Shown: positions 63,687 through 64,000 of the stretch, piece by piece
Layout: the number at the start of each line of letters is the position of its first letter
How positions within the stretch are numbered: the stretch's first letter is position 1
Source of the DNA: Flavobacterium pectinovorum
Lineage (GTDB): Bacteria; Bacteroidota; Bacteroidia; Flavobacteriales; Flavobacteriaceae
NCBI RefSeq assembly: GCF_022802975.1
Contig: NZ_JAFEVZ010000013.1
Coordinates: 1-64,000, forward strand
Length of the DNA: 64,000 nucleotides
Direction of reading: 5' to 3'
Program-made: the position numbers and the translations under genes
The notes under the pieces: generated by a model
The model's input: only the letters and a program-made list of their open reading frames with translations
What the model was told of the DNA's origin: nothing
The model's database searches: none

Positions 63687-64000
63687 CTACTTCAACAGAT
63701 TATTTTTCCCTTCAACTTTCAACTGTATAGCACTGTCGTTTATTTGAAACTGATTGTCTTTTAAAAGTAAAATCACTTCGGCACCAGCCAATAAAACAGG
63801 GCCATAACCATGAGCGGCAAAAACATTTATCGGACGATAATAGTAAAACGCAGGATCAAAACCCATTCCGGTTCCTACACACGTTCCTTCCACCTGACCT
63901 TTATCATTTACTTTTGAAGCAACAGCATTCCAACCCAATAAAACAGCAGGACCATAGGTCATTTTATCTACATAACCTCTATTAATAGCTCTGGCTATTG
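63687..64000 (-). CDS. GH105 unsaturated rhamnogalacturonyl hydrolase, C-terminal part (runs off right edge)
   Basis: The last 104 or so codons of a reverse-strand gene remain open through the right edge; an internal Met at 63962 is not the start. The sequence IARAINRGYVDKMTYGPAVL, then GQVEGTCVGTGMGFDPAFYYYRPINVFAAHGYGPVLLAGAEVI, matches the C-terminus of GH105 (YteR-like) enzymes. These remove the unsaturated galacturonyl residue that PL11 leaves on rhamnogalacturonan oligomers. This complements the RG lyase. Its N-terminus, signal and upstream neighbours lie outside the window. Confidence 0.85.
   Translation of the reverse strand, partial: IARAINRGYVDKMTYGPAVLLGWNAVASKVNDKGQVEGTCVGTGMGFDPAFYYYRPINVFAAHGYGPVLLAGAEVILLLKDNQFQINDSAIQLKVEGKNNLLK

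Overview
The window looks like chromosomal DNA of a Flavobacterium-type Bacteroidota. The signs are low GC, SusC/SusD proteins, a FecI/FecR pair, a type IX secretion (T9SS) C-terminal tail, TAnnTTTG-like promoter boxes, and interspersed inverted repeats of a kind common in that group. It appears to be a locus for degrading rhamnogalacturonan I (RG-I, pectin), followed by catabolism of the rhamnose and uronates it yields.

Layout: 1-122 is the end of an IS3-family element. 171-8301 is ordinary chromosome: two thioredoxin-like proteins, an L,D-transpeptidase, a GH1 beta-glucosidase, a DUF4136 lipoprotein, and an alcohol dehydrogenase/cupin/AraC group. 8404-18899 (minus) carries a GH2 beta-galactosidase, a GH43-like protein, uxuA, an SDR-type mannonate oxidoreductase, lutC, lutB and a GH28 polygalacturonase. 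19077-26241 (minus) carries lutA and the rhamnose genes rhaB, rhaI, rhaEW (bifunctional aldolase/dehydrogenase) and rhaT. A GntR regulator is divergent at 26528.

27725-38659 (plus) is a sigma factor/anti-sigma/SusC/SusD/lipoprotein/di-haem peroxidase/small membrane protein run, then a T9SS-exported protein. 39049-64000 holds the extracellular machinery: a PL11 RG lyase, two uncharacterised six-hairpin (alpha/alpha) glycosidase-like proteins (731 aa and a 1208-aa DUF4450 protein), a TlpA-like thioredoxin, an MG2-type protein, two CE12 acetylesterases (one a tandem), a second GH2, a sulfatase, a GH115 alpha-glucuronidase, a second GH28, a decayed gene remnant, and the C-terminus of a GH105 unsaturated rhamnogalacturonyl hydrolase.

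How it fits together (inference from families): esterases and the sulfatase strip substituents. PL11, GH28, GH2, GH43, GH115 and GH105 dismantle backbone and side chains. RhaT imports L-rhamnose, and RhaI-RhaB-RhaEW convert it to DHAP and L-lactate. LutABC oxidises lactate to pyruvate. UxuA and the SDR process fructuronate/mannonate. A 9-bp motif, ATCCTGTAC, recurs only (by eye) in the intergenic regions of this sugar system and is the best candidate for a regulon operator. No known alpha-L-rhamnosidase family is recognisable in the window, which makes the two six-hairpin proteins the most interesting enzyme candidates.
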